The notes beneath the pieces are model-generated. The model was not told the DNA's origin, did no database searches, and worked only from the letters and a program-made list of their open reading frames with translations. A program made the translations under genes and the position numbers. A stretch of 64,000 nt of DNA from K23-9 sp049680365 (GTDB taxonomy: Bacteria; Planctomycetota; Planctomycetia; Pirellulales; Pirellulaceae). The stretch spans positions 18,605 to 82,604 of the forward strand of contig JBAUHQ010000430.1 of NCBI GenBank assembly GCA_049680365.1. The letters run 5' to 3'. Numbering within the stretch: position 1 is the first letter of the stretch; each line of letters opens with the position of its first letter. Below, piece after piece: positions 7,756 to 16,781 of this stretch.

Positions 7756-9396
7756 TCAGCCGCTTGCCAAATGCTCGTCGGTTTGGCTTGGCGACTCGAG
7801 ACGGTCCAAATTGAATTCCGAAATTCGCACCTCCGCAGTCTCAAGGTAAAAGCCGAGCTTTCCGGTCGTGAAACCCTGATCGGCTAACGATAGCACCACG
7901 CGTCCGTTGACGGACAGCTCGATATAGCTTCCAAACGCGATCAGTTGCACGTCGGCCCCGCTGCGAACTTCAGAGTACCAGAATCCTGACTGGAGGGACT
8001 GGAACTGCATCATGTGTTCACCACTGCCGTCTTCACCCGTCCCCCAAGCCCGCAGTTGAGCAACTCCTTTCAGCAAATCAAGCGACAGGTAGTAACCATC
8101 GCGTGACTCGGGGTCGATACGAAAGACCAAGCCGCATTTGCCTAGGCCCTTCATCTCCAGCGTCGCGCGAAACCGAAAGTGGTCGACTGCAGCGTCAAAC
8201 ACGAAGGCTTGAAAACCACTCTCGCATGCAAGTTCCAAAGCTCCGTTGTCGACTCGACAGACTTGGACTTGGGGACCGACATCTGCGATCAGGCTGTGAA
8301 TGCAACGCGTGTCGACCGACTCCCGCACGTAGTGGGCGATTCCCTCGAAGGTCGCCGCACGCAATAGCCCGTTGTCGTTCCTGACCAAACGTTTGGGCGG
8401 GGGCATCAAATTTTCTGCGGTTCGGTCGTCCGATTTCACCGAGTAGAAATTCCAAAGCAGCCAACCCTTGTCATCGCGGCAAACTCGACCGGCGTAGTTT
8501 CCTTGAGCCAGCAATACGTTGTCGTGGTAACTTTGCCATTGATTGCCGATCTTGTCGGTGTGCCAATAGCGAATTTTGGCATCTTCACGGATGCTGCCGA
8601 TCAAGTAATGGTCTTCATCGACGCAAATCAGGTTGGGAACTTCCACGTCGTCATACAACCGCGGATGATGCAGCGGAGGCTGGCCTACGAAGTGATTCGG
8701 TTCAACCTCTTTCATTAACGCAACACAGCCGCGACGTACGATCGGTCCAGTCTTGACCCGTCCGGCCGCCATCAACCATCCGTCGGTGCCGTCGTGATAG
8801 TAGAACGGATCGCGAAAGCTGACCCAATGGCGGCCTTCTTCCAGTGACGATTCATAGTATTGCGAATCGGGCTCAAGCGGGAAGCAACTCTCCGCGTCAT
8901 ACATTGCGTGTCGGCTGTCTGCGATCTCGGATCGACTTTTACGTAGGGCGGCCTTGACCAGTTCTGGGTCTTTCGGACCGCGATGATCTTCCCAATGCAC
9001 AGAAGATTTTCGCCAATGGAAGAGGTCGTCGCTTAACGCCATCCCCAGACGCTGGTAGTTGCCTTGATCGCGTCGCGACAGCCCGGTATAGAACATTCTC
9101 CAACGACCGGGGTGATGGGGATCGGGTGAGACGTGCATGGTCCACAACATCAGATCGTCCCAACTACCGGGGTCTCCGATGAACAGCGCGTTGTTAACTC
9201 GCCGCCAATTCAATGCGTCGGTACTGACGGCGTGAGCGATGAAATCGTGATTGGGCAGCACAAGATGAAATAAGTGGTAAAGCCCATCGTGGTACAAGAT
9301 GTCCACATCGCCGATCGTTTTGCGGCTTCCGTCGGTTTCTGAAAACATACTGTAATGAGAAGTCGTAAATGGAGGTTTTGCGGTCGCGCTGGTCAT
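7756..9396 (-). CDS. GH32-like glycoside hydrolase (five-bladed propeller plus C-terminal sandwich domain)
   Basis: 546 residues without a signal peptide. Clan GH-J features are visible: an N-terminal blade with Asp in GDVDILYHDG (residues 30-32), the RDP motif in SFRDPFYYHD (residue 196) and an acid-base candidate Glu253 in DVEVPNLI. The last ~170 residues look like a beta-sandwich (concanavalin-like) module with a typical C-terminal ending. GH32 enzymes cleave fructans or sucrose. The WMNDPNG motif is not canonical here, so substrate and exact family (GH32, GH43 or GH130-like) are uncertain. Confidence 0.75.
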   Translation of the reverse strand: MTSATAKPPFTTSHYSMFSETDGSRKTIGDVDILYHDGLYHLFHLVLPNHDFIAHAVSTDALNWRRVNNALFIGDPGSWDDLMLWTMHVSPDPHHPGRWRMFYTGLSRRDQGNYQRLGMALSDDLFHWRKSSVHWEDHRGPKDPELVKAALRKSRSEIADSRHAMYDAESCFPLEPDSQYYESSLEEGRHWVSFRDPFYYHDGTDGWLMAAGRVKTGPIVRRGCVALMKEVEPNHFVGQPPLHHPRLYDDVEVPNLICVDEDHYLIGSIREDAKIRYWHTDKIGNQWQSYHDNVLLAQGNYAGRVCRDDKGWLLWNFYSVKSDDRTAENLMPPPKRLVRNDNGLLRAATFEGIAHYVRESVDTRCIHSLIADVGPQVQVCRVDNGALELACESGFQAFVFDAAVDHFRFRATLEMKGLGKCGLVFRIDPESRDGYYLSLDLLKGVAQLRAWGTGEDGSGEHMMQFQSLQSGFWYSEVRSGADVQLIAFGSYIELSVNGRVVLSLADQGFTTGKLGFYLETAEVRISEFNLDRLESPSQTDEHLASG

Positions 9397-9441
9397 TTAG
9401 CGACCACAGGCCCGGCTGAACAGTAAGCGGGGCATAACTAT

Positions 9442-9520
9442 CGTAGCCACAAGCTGCCGGTTTGTCGGCCCAGCCAGTTCACAGCCTCATGCTCACACGC
9501 TGGCAGCTTGTGGTTCCGGC
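9442..9520. repeat. REP/BIME-like repeat (paired type A)
   Basis: CGTAGCCACAAGCTGCC and an inverted ACGCTGGCAGCTTGTGG arm lie about 45 bases apart. Confidence 0.75.
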
Positions 9521-9619
9521 TAAGTTGATCTTGCATCCCATACGCATGAGAAATCCTTTGGCATGGAATCTGCTTCCGTGCAAAGAAACTCTGATGATAC
9601 ATTCCAATGGAGCAATTTG

Positions 9620-10102
9620 ATGGATACGCACGAAAAACTGATCGACTTCATCCAAGACTTCAGCACCGCGATGCTAGTGACGCGCAGTGACGATGGGTCA
9701 TTGGACGCTCGCCCGATGGCGGTAGCCAAAGCAGAAGACGACGGTCAAATCTGGTTTGTGACCGATCGTACCTCGGGCAAGGTTGCTGACCTGATGCTAG
9801 ACTCCGAAGTCGTCGTAACGATGCAAGGGTCCAGCAAATTTGTATCGCTCTCCGGGATCGGTCATCCGGTCGATGATCGGGCCAAGATTGATGAACTGTG
9901 GAACGAGGCTTGGAAGGTCTGGTTCCCGAAAGGCAAGGCCAGCGATTCGATCCTGCTGCTGAGAGTCGAGCCAACGCGAGGTGAATACTGGGACAACTCA
10001 GGGTTGAGCGGAGTGAAGTACCTGCTTAAGGCGGGCAAGGCCTACTTACAAGGCGAACGGCCATCGACGGACGCCGCGACGAATGCTTCTATCTCGTTAT
10101 AG
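9620..10102 (+). CDS. Pyridoxamine 5'-phosphate oxidase-like general stress protein
   Basis: 160 residues from the ATG at 9620, chosen because GGAG lies 7 bases upstream. The frame runs open to 9563, but the extra 19 residues look unconserved. It has the split-barrel flavin-binding pattern of the GsP26/PF16242 group: LVTRSDDGSLDARPM, IWFVTDRTSGKVADL and EYWDNSG near the end. Such proteins bind FMN/FAD and are induced by stress in several bacteria, with enzymatic activity mostly unproved. Confidence 0.88.
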   Translation: MDTHEKLIDFIQDFSTAMLVTRSDDGSLDARPMAVAKAEDDGQIWFVTDRTSGKVADLMLDSEVVVTMQGSSKFVSLSGIGHPVDDRAKIDELWNEAWKVWFPKGKASDSILLLRVEPTRGEYWDNSGLSGVKYLLKAGKAYLQGERPSTDAATNASISL

Positions 10103-10121
10103 CACGAAGACTCGCGCCTCT

Positions 10122-10147
10122 TGTGGCGTAGGCTTCCAGCCTGCGAG
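10122..10147. repeat. REP-like repeat, type B
   Basis: TGTGGCGTAGGCTTCCAGCCTGCGAG. It forms the abrupt 3' boundary of the MscS pseudogene. Confidence 0.8.
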
Positions 10148-10456
10148 ATTGAAATACAGCGACAGGCCAGAAACCTACCCCCACAGACGCGAGCAGCTTG
10201 CCTGGCGTGATCGACGGGGCGATGATTGCGACGCCCACGATCAAGCCAACGAAAATCAGTGTCCATTGTGCGAGTCGCCCTGCACGCGTCCCACGTTCCG
10301 AAATTCTTTGCCATCGATTGAATTGCGAATCCGCTTGCGAGCGAATCCCGCGATCAAATAGCAGATCATGAAGACGATCAGTTCCAAGACAATGAACGGA
10401 CGTCGGTCCATAAACCCGTCCACCATGTTGTCAAGCGTTTCACAAATCGTCCCCAT
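10127..10456 (-). pseudogene. MscS-family mechanosensitive channel, frameshifted and truncated
   Basis: Reading leftwards from 10456, one frame gives DRRPFIVLELIVFMICYLI and FRNVGRVQG. The other frame resumes at about 10270 with RLAQWTLIFVGLIVG and APSITPGKLLASVGVG. Together they match the two transmembrane helices and start of the pore helix of short MscS channels (family pattern RNVG-x3-GRLAQW). One missing base at about 10270 explains the break. After GVG the sequence passes into a REP-like repeat and the beta-barrel domain is absent. No full-length copy is in the window. Confidence 0.65.
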
Positions 10457-10642
10457 GCTGACATCGACCTTGCCGACTTCTTCAGCGATTCCACCGTGTT
10501 CTGTGGACGTGGTCTCAGATTAGTCCAGCAACAAGAGTCTCGAAACAGACATGACATTTCCTCCAGCAAGGAATTGACCAAGATTTCGCTTTTCAGGTAG
10601 CGCAAATCGCATGCCGCTTGTAATCCCGGCATCATCTTTGCT

Positions 10643-10704
10643 CCGTAGTCACAAGCTGCCAGCTTGCGGCTCAGGTTGATCGCAGCCTGGAAGCCTACGC
10701 CACG
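10643..10704. repeat. REP-like repeat, type A followed by type B
   Basis: CGTAGTCACAAGCTGCCAGC followed 20 bases later by CGCAGCCTGGAAGCCTACGC shows that the two cores are parts of one element. It lies 32 bases upstream of the DUF2254 start. Confidence 0.85.
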
Positions 10705-10735
10705 AATTTAAGTTTCCGCTGAAAGCGTCCAATTT

Positions 10736-12148
10736 ATGAAAGCGATCCTCATCACGGCCTGGGCGACGATCCGCACCAGTTACTGGTTCATACCGTCGCT
10801 GATGGCGATCGCGGCGATCGTGCTGTCCTTCGCAACCACGGCGGTCGACAGTCGCATTGGATCGGAATGGCTGGAAAAAATCAGTTGGCTCTACGCGAAC
10901 AAACCTGCGGGCGCGCGAGCCGTGTTGTCGACGGTCGCCGGTTCGATGATTACGGTGGCGGGTGTAACGTTTTCGATGACGATCCTCTCGATCTCTCACA
11001 CCACTTCGCAAGTCGGACCACGACTGGTCAACAACTTCATGCGAGATCGTGGCAATCAGTTCACGCTGGGTGTTTTCATCGCGACATTCCTGTACTGCGT
11101 CATGGTGCTGCGTACCGTTCGGAACGCTGACACTGCAGCGGCAGGCGGCGTCTCGGGTTCGGCGGATCTGACGGCAGCCTTTGTACCCCATGTCGCCGTC
11201 ATGGTTGGATTGTTACTCGCGATCGCCAGCGTTGGCGTGCTGATCTTTTTCATCCATCACATTCCTGAGACGATCCACGTATCGAACATTATCGCCGGTG
11301 TCGGTCGAGAGTTAAACGAGAAGATCGAAGAACAATTTCCTGCCCGTGTTGGCCAACCCAACGAAGACGATTCCGAGCGAGAGACCGAAGCGAATTTACC
11401 CGAAGACTTCTACGAGGACGCGAGACGTGTGGGTTCAGAAGTCATCGGCTATTTGGAGTATTTGGACAGCGATGGATTGATGAACCTTGCGAAACAACAC
11501 GATTTGGTTCTTCGCCTACTGGCCAAGCCTGGAGATTTTCGGACCAGCGAAAACACGTTGCTGTTGGCGTCGCCCGCATCCAGAGTGACCGATGAAGTTC
11601 GCGACGCGATTCGGGCGAAGTTCATCTTCGGGGCGAAACGAACACCGACACAGGACCTGCGTTTCCAAATCAACCAACTTGTCGAAGTCGCGATGCGAGC
11701 GTTATCGCCCGGCGTGAACGACCCATTCACCGCCATGAACTGCATGGACTGGCTACAGTCGGCGCTGGAAAACCTGTCGGAGCGTGAACTGCCTGATGCT
11801 CACCGCTACGACGACGATCACAACCTGCGTATGGTTGCTGAAGCGACCACCTTCAACTCGTTTGCGTCACTGGTTTTTGATCAGTTGCGTCCCTATGTCG
11901 CCACCGATCGCAACGCTGCGATCCACATGATGGAGATGATCGCCAGCATTGCTGCGCACGTCTCAAGCGATCGTCACCGAAAGTCGCTGGTGCAACACGC
12001 ATCTGAATTCCGAGAACTGAGCCAGACGATGCTCAAGAACGAGCAGGCATTCAAAGTCATATCAGATCGTTACCGCGAACTCATTAAGCTGGTTGATGAC
12101 GACGAGTACCGCAAACACATAACGCGAACCGATGATTGGTCTAGTTGA
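10736..12148 (+). CDS. DUF2254 integral membrane protein
   Basis: 470 residues. Four hydrophobic segments occupy the first ~180 residues (SYWFIPSLMAIAAIV, AGSMITVAGVTFSMTIL, GVFIATFLYCVMVL, AVMVGLLLAIASVGVLIFF). A soluble domain of ~280 residues follows. The family signature PRLVNNFMRDRGNQ is present. Function is unknown, and DUF2254 proteins are predicted inner-membrane proteins often near stress genes. The neighbouring MscS remnant raises the idea of a lost envelope-tension module, which is speculative. Confidence 0.9.
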   Translation: MKAILITAWATIRTSYWFIPSLMAIAAIVLSFATTAVDSRIGSEWLEKISWLYANKPAGARAVLSTVAGSMITVAGVTFSMTILSISHTTSQVGPRLVNNFMRDRGNQFTLGVFIATFLYCVMVLRTVRNADTAAAGGVSGSADLTAAFVPHVAVMVGLLLAIASVGVLIFFIHHIPETIHVSNIIAGVGRELNEKIEEQFPARVGQPNEDDSERETEANLPEDFYEDARRVGSEVIGYLEYLDSDGLMNLAKQHDLVLRLLAKPGDFRTSENTLLLASPASRVTDEVRDAIRAKFIFGAKRTPTQDLRFQINQLVEVAMRALSPGVNDPFTAMNCMDWLQSALENLSERELPDAHRYDDDHNLRMVAEATTFNSFASLVFDQLRPYVATDRNAAIHMMEMIASIAAHVSSDRHRKSLVQHASEFRELSQTMLKNEQAFKVISDRYRELIKLVDDDEYRKHITRTDDWSS

Positions 12149-12158
12149 AAATTCCGTT

Positions 12159-12222
12159 GTGCCAAGCTGCCAGTTTGTTGACTCAGCTAACTGGTTGGGA
12201 CACAGACTGGCAGCTTGTGGCG
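12159..12222. repeat. REP/BIME-like repeat (paired type A)
   Basis: GTGCCAAGCTGCCAGTTTG is paired with ACTGGCAGCTTGTGGCG. The half B element GCCTGCGCCACG follows at 12238-12249. Confidence 0.75.
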
Positions 12223-12316
12223 AAGATTTGCTCGAAAGCCTGCGCCACGTTCCGATGGCACACCGGTTGCGTTCTAGCTCACACGCACCGTTCACTCTCG
12301 AATCGAAAAACAGTTA

Positions 12317-13870
12317 ATGAAACGCACCGTCCTTTTCGTCGTTGATGCACTGTCCGAACCGATTGTCCGCGAGTGGCTTGCTGAGTCGCGACTGCCGGCG
12401 ATCGCGGAGCTAGTCGCTCGTGGCGGCAACGTTTCGCCCTGCACGTCGATTTTTCCGTCCATCACTCCCGCTGCGACTTGCTCGATCGCAACGGGTGAGT
12501 ACCCGCGTCAGCATGGTATCGAAGGAGCTTGTTGGCACAACGCCGACGCAAACGATACGGCCTACTTCGGTGACGACGTCGCGATGGCCAGGCAAGAAGG
12601 GATGCACAACTACCTGGTGGACTTTGCCGACCAAATGAATTTCAAGCGGCTCAATGCACCGCTTGTCTACGAACATCTTTTCGATGCGGGAATCGAATCC
12701 GCATGTGTGAACTTCATGTGGTTTCGAGGGCCGCATGTTCATTCACGATCGACTCCTTTGTCATTGCGACTGACCGCCGGAAAGCTTGTTTCCGACGTTC
12801 GCGGTCCGAAAGTACTCAAGCTTGGCGATTTCGTTCATTCCCTTCCGAAGGAAGCAGAAGACGTCGCCGACATGAAAACGGGTTTGCTAGGACGCTACGG
12901 TTTTCACGACCAAACGACCGCCGCGTGCATGATATCGATGGCGCGGACCGACACGTTGCCCGCCTTCAGTCTCGCGTACTTCCCCTTGAATGATGACCAC
13001 GGGCACAAAAACGGCCTCCACGCGGCAGCATCCCAATGTGTCGAATCGTTTGACGAATTCTTGGGCCAATTCGTGGAAGCACTTGGGGGTTGGCATGTGA
13101 TCGACAAAGACTACTCATTGCTGATTGTCGGTGACCACGGCCAAACGGAATGGGCCGACACCACTCCCGATGTGGTCGAACTGGATCAACTGTTAGCGGA
13201 CTTCAAGATCGCCGAAACAGTCTCTGGTTTTAAAGAGGGTGACGAATTATTGATCTGCCCCAACATGCGAGCCGCAGCGATCTATCGCTCCCGAGAGTGC
13301 GGTGCGACCATCGACGACATTGCGAGCAAGTTACTGGAACATCGAGCAATTGATCAAGCAATCTATCTGGAAAAACGAACCGACAACTTGCAAATACTCA
13401 CAGTCCGAACTCGCGACCGCGGACGCTTGGCATTCACCCGAAACGGTGAACTAAGTTCAGAGTATCAGGTCCTAGCGAGCGATTGCTACGGGAACCGATG
13501 GAGCCTTTTTGGTGAACTCAGTGCCCTGGACCTAAACGTCGGTAATGACGGCAAACTGGTTGAAGGCGATTACCCCAACGCTCTCGAGCGGATCGAAGGT
13601 GCGTTCACAGCAGGTCCGTCACCGATCTGGTTGACGGCGAAACCAAACGCGGAGTTTGCGATCGGTCCCTCTTCGACGCATTCGTCGGGAAGCCACGGAG
13701 CACTTCACCGCAAAGACTCCATCGCCGCGTTGATAACCACCCATGACGTTGACCTGACTCAACTTCTCGTACCCTCGCATCCTCGAATAACCGACGTGAT
13801 GGATTTGTGCTTGAAGTCTTTGGGCGCGAACCGCCGTGGCTTAGGCGTACAGGCTGCGAGTGTAAAATAG
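12317..13870 (+). CDS. Alkaline-phosphatase-fold phosphodiesterase/nucleotide pyrophosphatase family protein
   Basis: 517 residues. Metal and nucleophile motifs of the type I phosphodiesterase family are visible: VVDALSEP near the N-terminus, SIFPSITPAATCSIATGEYP with the nucleophile Thr/Ser, PLNDDHGHKNG, VGDHGQTEWAD and SGSHGALHRKD near the end. There is no signal peptide, so it is probably cytoplasmic. The last ~10 codons (GLGVQAASVK) are translated from a diverged REP-like repeat, meaning the native C-terminus has been altered. Confidence 0.85.
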   Translation: MKRTVLFVVDALSEPIVREWLAESRLPAIAELVARGGNVSPCTSIFPSITPAATCSIATGEYPRQHGIEGACWHNADANDTAYFGDDVAMARQEGMHNYLVDFADQMNFKRLNAPLVYEHLFDAGIESACVNFMWFRGPHVHSRSTPLSLRLTAGKLVSDVRGPKVLKLGDFVHSLPKEAEDVADMKTGLLGRYGFHDQTTAACMISMARTDTLPAFSLAYFPLNDDHGHKNGLHAAASQCVESFDEFLGQFVEALGGWHVIDKDYSLLIVGDHGQTEWADTTPDVVELDQLLADFKIAETVSGFKEGDELLICPNMRAAAIYRSRECGATIDDIASKLLEHRAIDQAIYLEKRTDNLQILTVRTRDRGRLAFTRNGELSSEYQVLASDCYGNRWSLFGELSALDLNVGNDGKLVEGDYPNALERIEGAFTAGPSPIWLTAKPNAEFAIGPSSTHSSGSHGALHRKDSIAALITTHDVDLTQLLVPSHPRITDVMDLCLKSLGANRRGLGVQAASVK

Positions 13871-13891
13871 AAGGCTGACCGTCGCTATCTC

Positions 13892-13984
13892 CGTAGCCAC
13901 AAGCTGCCAGTTTGAGAGCACTTCAGCCAACAAGCTGGCAGCTTGTGAAAGCCGGCAATCGCAGCTTGGAAGCCTAAGCTACGG
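13892..13984. repeat. REP/BIME-like repeat, full composite A-A-B
   Basis: CGTAGCCACAAGCTGCCAG, then CAACAAGCTGGCAGCTTGTG, then GCAGCTTGGAAGCCTAAGC. The stop codon of the convergent UdgX gene (13974-13976) lies inside it, so it supplies the 3' ends of both flanking genes or their terminator. Confidence 0.85.
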
Positions 13985-15359
13985 ATAACCGTAGATCGCT
14001 GGTTAGTTGATGCTCCATTTGTTCTCGCCTGGATTCGTCTGGCATTCGCAGGATGGCTGCCGGATGCCAAGTGGCGATGGTTCGCTTGCACCAATCGGTT
14101 GCCATGACTTGGCCGCGACTTTTGGTGATGCGGAAATCGCGACCGAACAATGCCTGCGAGGGCGTCGCTCCCAGGCAGATGATTGCTTCCGGTTGGATCT
14201 CTGTCAGCTCGGCTTCCAGCCACGGACGACAGGCGAAGATTTCTCGCCAGTCGGGCTTCTTGTGCAATCGTCGCTTACCCCGCTGAGTGAACTTGAAGTG
14301 TTTGACCACGTTGGTGATGTAGACGTCCTCACGTTCGACGCCCGCTCTTGCCAACGCACTGTTTAACAACTTGCCGGCGGGTCCGATGAACGGCCTGCCT
14401 TGGATATCTTCTTGATCGCCGGGTTGCTCGCCAACCAACACGATCCGAGCATCCCTCAATCCTTCGCCGAAAACCATCTGGGTGGCGAACTGATGCAAGT
14501 CGCATGCTTGGCAACACTTGGCTGCTTCACGGAGCGAATCCAGGTCGGTCTTTTGCGGCATGTAGTGCGTTGCCGTTTGATGGAATCCTTCGTTTCGCTG
14601 GATCATTTCGGCGACGCGTTTTGGAGCTTGCTGCAACAAGTCGTCGATCAACTCGGCTTCGGGCAGCGTTGGCCAGTGTCGCACGGGCATTTCGCGTTTC
14701 ATCATCGCGACCTTGACCCGTGCTGGATTGAATATCGAGGCGTAGTAGGTTTTCCAAAGTTCCTCTAGTTCGTCGCCGCCGGGTGCTTCGCTGGCTGGCA
14801 AGCCGAGTCCGTACTGCAATTCGTTCTGATCCCACGTCACCGATTCGTCCGGCGTCAGGATCGTCCACTTCATACCTTTGAATCGTCGAGCGAAAAAGGG
14901 TGCGGCAAGGCGAACGATGCGATGATCGGGTCGGTGCCAAGCAACATAGTTTTGCGAATCGTCCGGCGACTCCACTTTGCGAAAACGAACGAACGCTTTC
15001 ATCTTATGCACGTCGCGAGTGACCGCCTTTTGCATTTGATGCAGTTCATGAACGTCATCGTCGGTCGTGATTTGCAGAAGGCTCCGCTCGCCGTGGGTCA
15101 ATCGCCACAAAGTTCGGTACAGCAATTCCCAGCGGTTGGCCCGACGGTGACAGGCAACATTGCGAGCCAGATCGAGAAACGGTTTAGGGACGTTTGACGT
15201 TGTTGTGGGCAGACTTTCCTGTTGGTCGCCTGCGAACAATAGAGGTTGATTGGGTGATGATGAAAAGTTGACGTCGGCAGGTTCGATCTCTTGAGCCAGC
15301 AACCGCCGCGCCTCCGCTCGCCAATCGTCAAACGTTTCGATATTTAGAAAGTGTGTCAT
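13974..15359 (-). CDS. UdgX-type uracil-DNA glycosylase with N-terminal DUF4130 domain
   Basis: 461 residues. Residues ~1-255 match DUF4130 (TIGR03915-like), including YRTLWRLTHGE and FARRFKGMKW. Residues ~270-455 form a UDG domain: Cys pairs CCQACDL, then GEQPGDQED, FIGPAGKLLN, the UdgX-specific loop KRRLHKKP whose histidine (~365) forms a covalent bond to the abasic sugar after uracil removal in characterised UdgX, and WHPAAILR. The next gene upstream encodes the radical-SAM protein that commonly accompanies this fusion. The final residues and stop codon come from a repeat element. Confidence 0.93.
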   Translation of the reverse strand: MTHFLNIETFDDWRAEARRLLAQEIEPADVNFSSSPNQPLLFAGDQQESLPTTTSNVPKPFLDLARNVACHRRANRWELLYRTLWRLTHGERSLLQITTDDDVHELHQMQKAVTRDVHKMKAFVRFRKVESPDDSQNYVAWHRPDHRIVRLAAPFFARRFKGMKWTILTPDESVTWDQNELQYGLGLPASEAPGGDELEELWKTYYASIFNPARVKVAMMKREMPVRHWPTLPEAELIDDLLQQAPKRVAEMIQRNEGFHQTATHYMPQKTDLDSLREAAKCCQACDLHQFATQMVFGEGLRDARIVLVGEQPGDQEDIQGRPFIGPAGKLLNSALARAGVEREDVYITNVVKHFKFTQRGKRRLHKKPDWREIFACRPWLEAELTEIQPEAIICLGATPSQALFGRDFRITKSRGQVMATDWCKRTIATWHPAAILRMPDESRREQMEHQLTSDLRLSVA

Positions 15360-15367
15360 GCGACTCT

Positions 15368-15432
15368 CGTGACGTACGCTTCCAGCTTGTGATCGCTACC
15401 AAAGATGGCTGGCTGGAATCCTACCCCCACGG
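15368..15432. repeat. Diverged REP-like repeat
   Basis: GACGTACGCTTCCAGCTTGTG and GGCTGGAATCCTACCCCCACG fill the gap between the radical-SAM and UdgX genes. Confidence 0.6.
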
Positions 15433-16686
15433 TCAGACCTCGCCACTGGCTGCTGAACTAGCCGCGTCGAACAGCATCAGTTGTTGCGATCTCGGTTTGA
15501 CACGTTGGGCTAAATCCAATTTGTCCAGATCAGCTAAACCGGGATTGTGATCGGCGGTTAACACGAACACTTTTGCTCGATTCCAAGCGACACGTAGTTT
15601 GCGGAGATCTTCGCTGCGAAGGCTCTTGTGTTTGCGAAGACTCACAATGCGTTTGACATTTCGCACCCCTATGCCTGGGATTCGCAGAAGCTCCTCGCGA
15701 CTGGCGCGATTGATATCGACGGGGAAGAAGTGTCGGTTCGCGATCGCCCATGCGAGCTTTGGATCAATCTCGAGCGAAAGATTCTTGTCCTTCTCGGCAA
15801 CAATCTCATCAGCCGAGAATCCGTAGAAAAGCATCAGCCAGTCGGCTTGGTAGAGACGATGTTCGCGGATCAGCGGAGGCGATAGGCCTGGCAATCGTGC
15901 GTCAGCGTGGGGAATGGGGCTGTAGGCAGAGTAATAGACGCGGCGCAAACGTTGCCCGCTGTAGAGCTCCGATGCGGTCTTCAAAATGTCCAAGTCTGGA
16001 GTCGGCGTCGCGCCGACGATCATTTGAGTGCTCTGGCCGGCGGGCGCGAATCGCGGCGGCTTGAAACCTGCCGCCTTCTCTTGTTTCGTCTCGTCGATCT
16101 TTTCACGGATACCGCTCATGGCTTGGACGATTTGAGGCTTTTTCTTCTCCGGAGCCAGTTGATGAAGGTCTGCGTCGGTTGGCAGTTCGATATTGACGCT
16201 CAAACGATCGGCCCATGCACCTGCCTCGTCGATCAGACTTTGTGACGCGTTGGGAATCGTCTTCAGATGAATGTAGCCGCCGTAGTGATGGTCGGTGCGC
16301 AGTTTCTTTGCGACCGCGATCAGTTGTTCCATCGTATAGTCGGACGTCTGAATAATGCCGGAGCTGAGGAAAAGACCTTCGACGTAATTTCGCTTATAGA
16401 ATTCCATCGTCAGCGAGACGACTTCATCGACGGTGAAGCGAGCACGAGGTGTGTCACTGGAGATTCGATTGACGCAGTATTGGCAATCGTAGATGCAGTA
16501 GTTCGTCAACAGAATCTTGAGCAACGATACACACCGGCCATCCGGTGTGTAGCTGTGACAAATGCCCATTCCTTCGGTACTGCCAATCTTACTGCCCGCA
16601 CGTGTTCCCTTGGAACCACTGCTCGCACAAGACGCATCGTACTTGGCCGCATCAGCAAGGATCGCCAACTTTTCGCGAACATCCAT
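15433..16686 (-). CDS. Putative DNA modification/repair radical SAM protein with C-terminal HhH
   Basis: 417 residues, matching the TIGR03916-type family. The radical-SAM cysteines are C64-x3-C68-x2-C71 in TNYCIYDCQYC. The C-terminal ~90 residues contain a helix-hairpin-helix DNA-binding motif (LLRIPGIGVRNVKRIVSLR). It lies upstream of the DUF4130-UdgX gene with a short repeat-filled gap and the same strand. The two are a conserved pair in many genomes and are thought to act in DNA repair. The reaction is unknown. Confidence 0.92.
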   Translation of the reverse strand: MDVREKLAILADAAKYDASCASSGSKGTRAGSKIGSTEGMGICHSYTPDGRCVSLLKILLTNYCIYDCQYCVNRISSDTPRARFTVDEVVSLTMEFYKRNYVEGLFLSSGIIQTSDYTMEQLIAVAKKLRTDHHYGGYIHLKTIPNASQSLIDEAGAWADRLSVNIELPTDADLHQLAPEKKKPQIVQAMSGIREKIDETKQEKAAGFKPPRFAPAGQSTQMIVGATPTPDLDILKTASELYSGQRLRRVYYSAYSPIPHADARLPGLSPPLIREHRLYQADWLMLFYGFSADEIVAEKDKNLSLEIDPKLAWAIANRHFFPVDINRASREELLRIPGIGVRNVKRIVSLRKHKSLRSEDLRKLRVAWNRAKVFVLTADHNPGLADLDKLDLAQRVKPRSQQLMLFDAASSAASGEV

Positions 16687-16756
16687 CTCGTAGACAATCC
16701 CCTTTGCTTATGTCCTGTGCGTAAGACCCATTGCGAAGGCTTCTCGCTGGTGATGA

Positions 16757-16781
16757 CCGTAGTCACAAGCTGCGCAGCTTA
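16757..16781. repeat. REP-like half element, type A
   Basis: CGTAGTCACAAGCTGCGCAGC, touching the stop codon of the Hpt gene. Confidence 0.65.
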
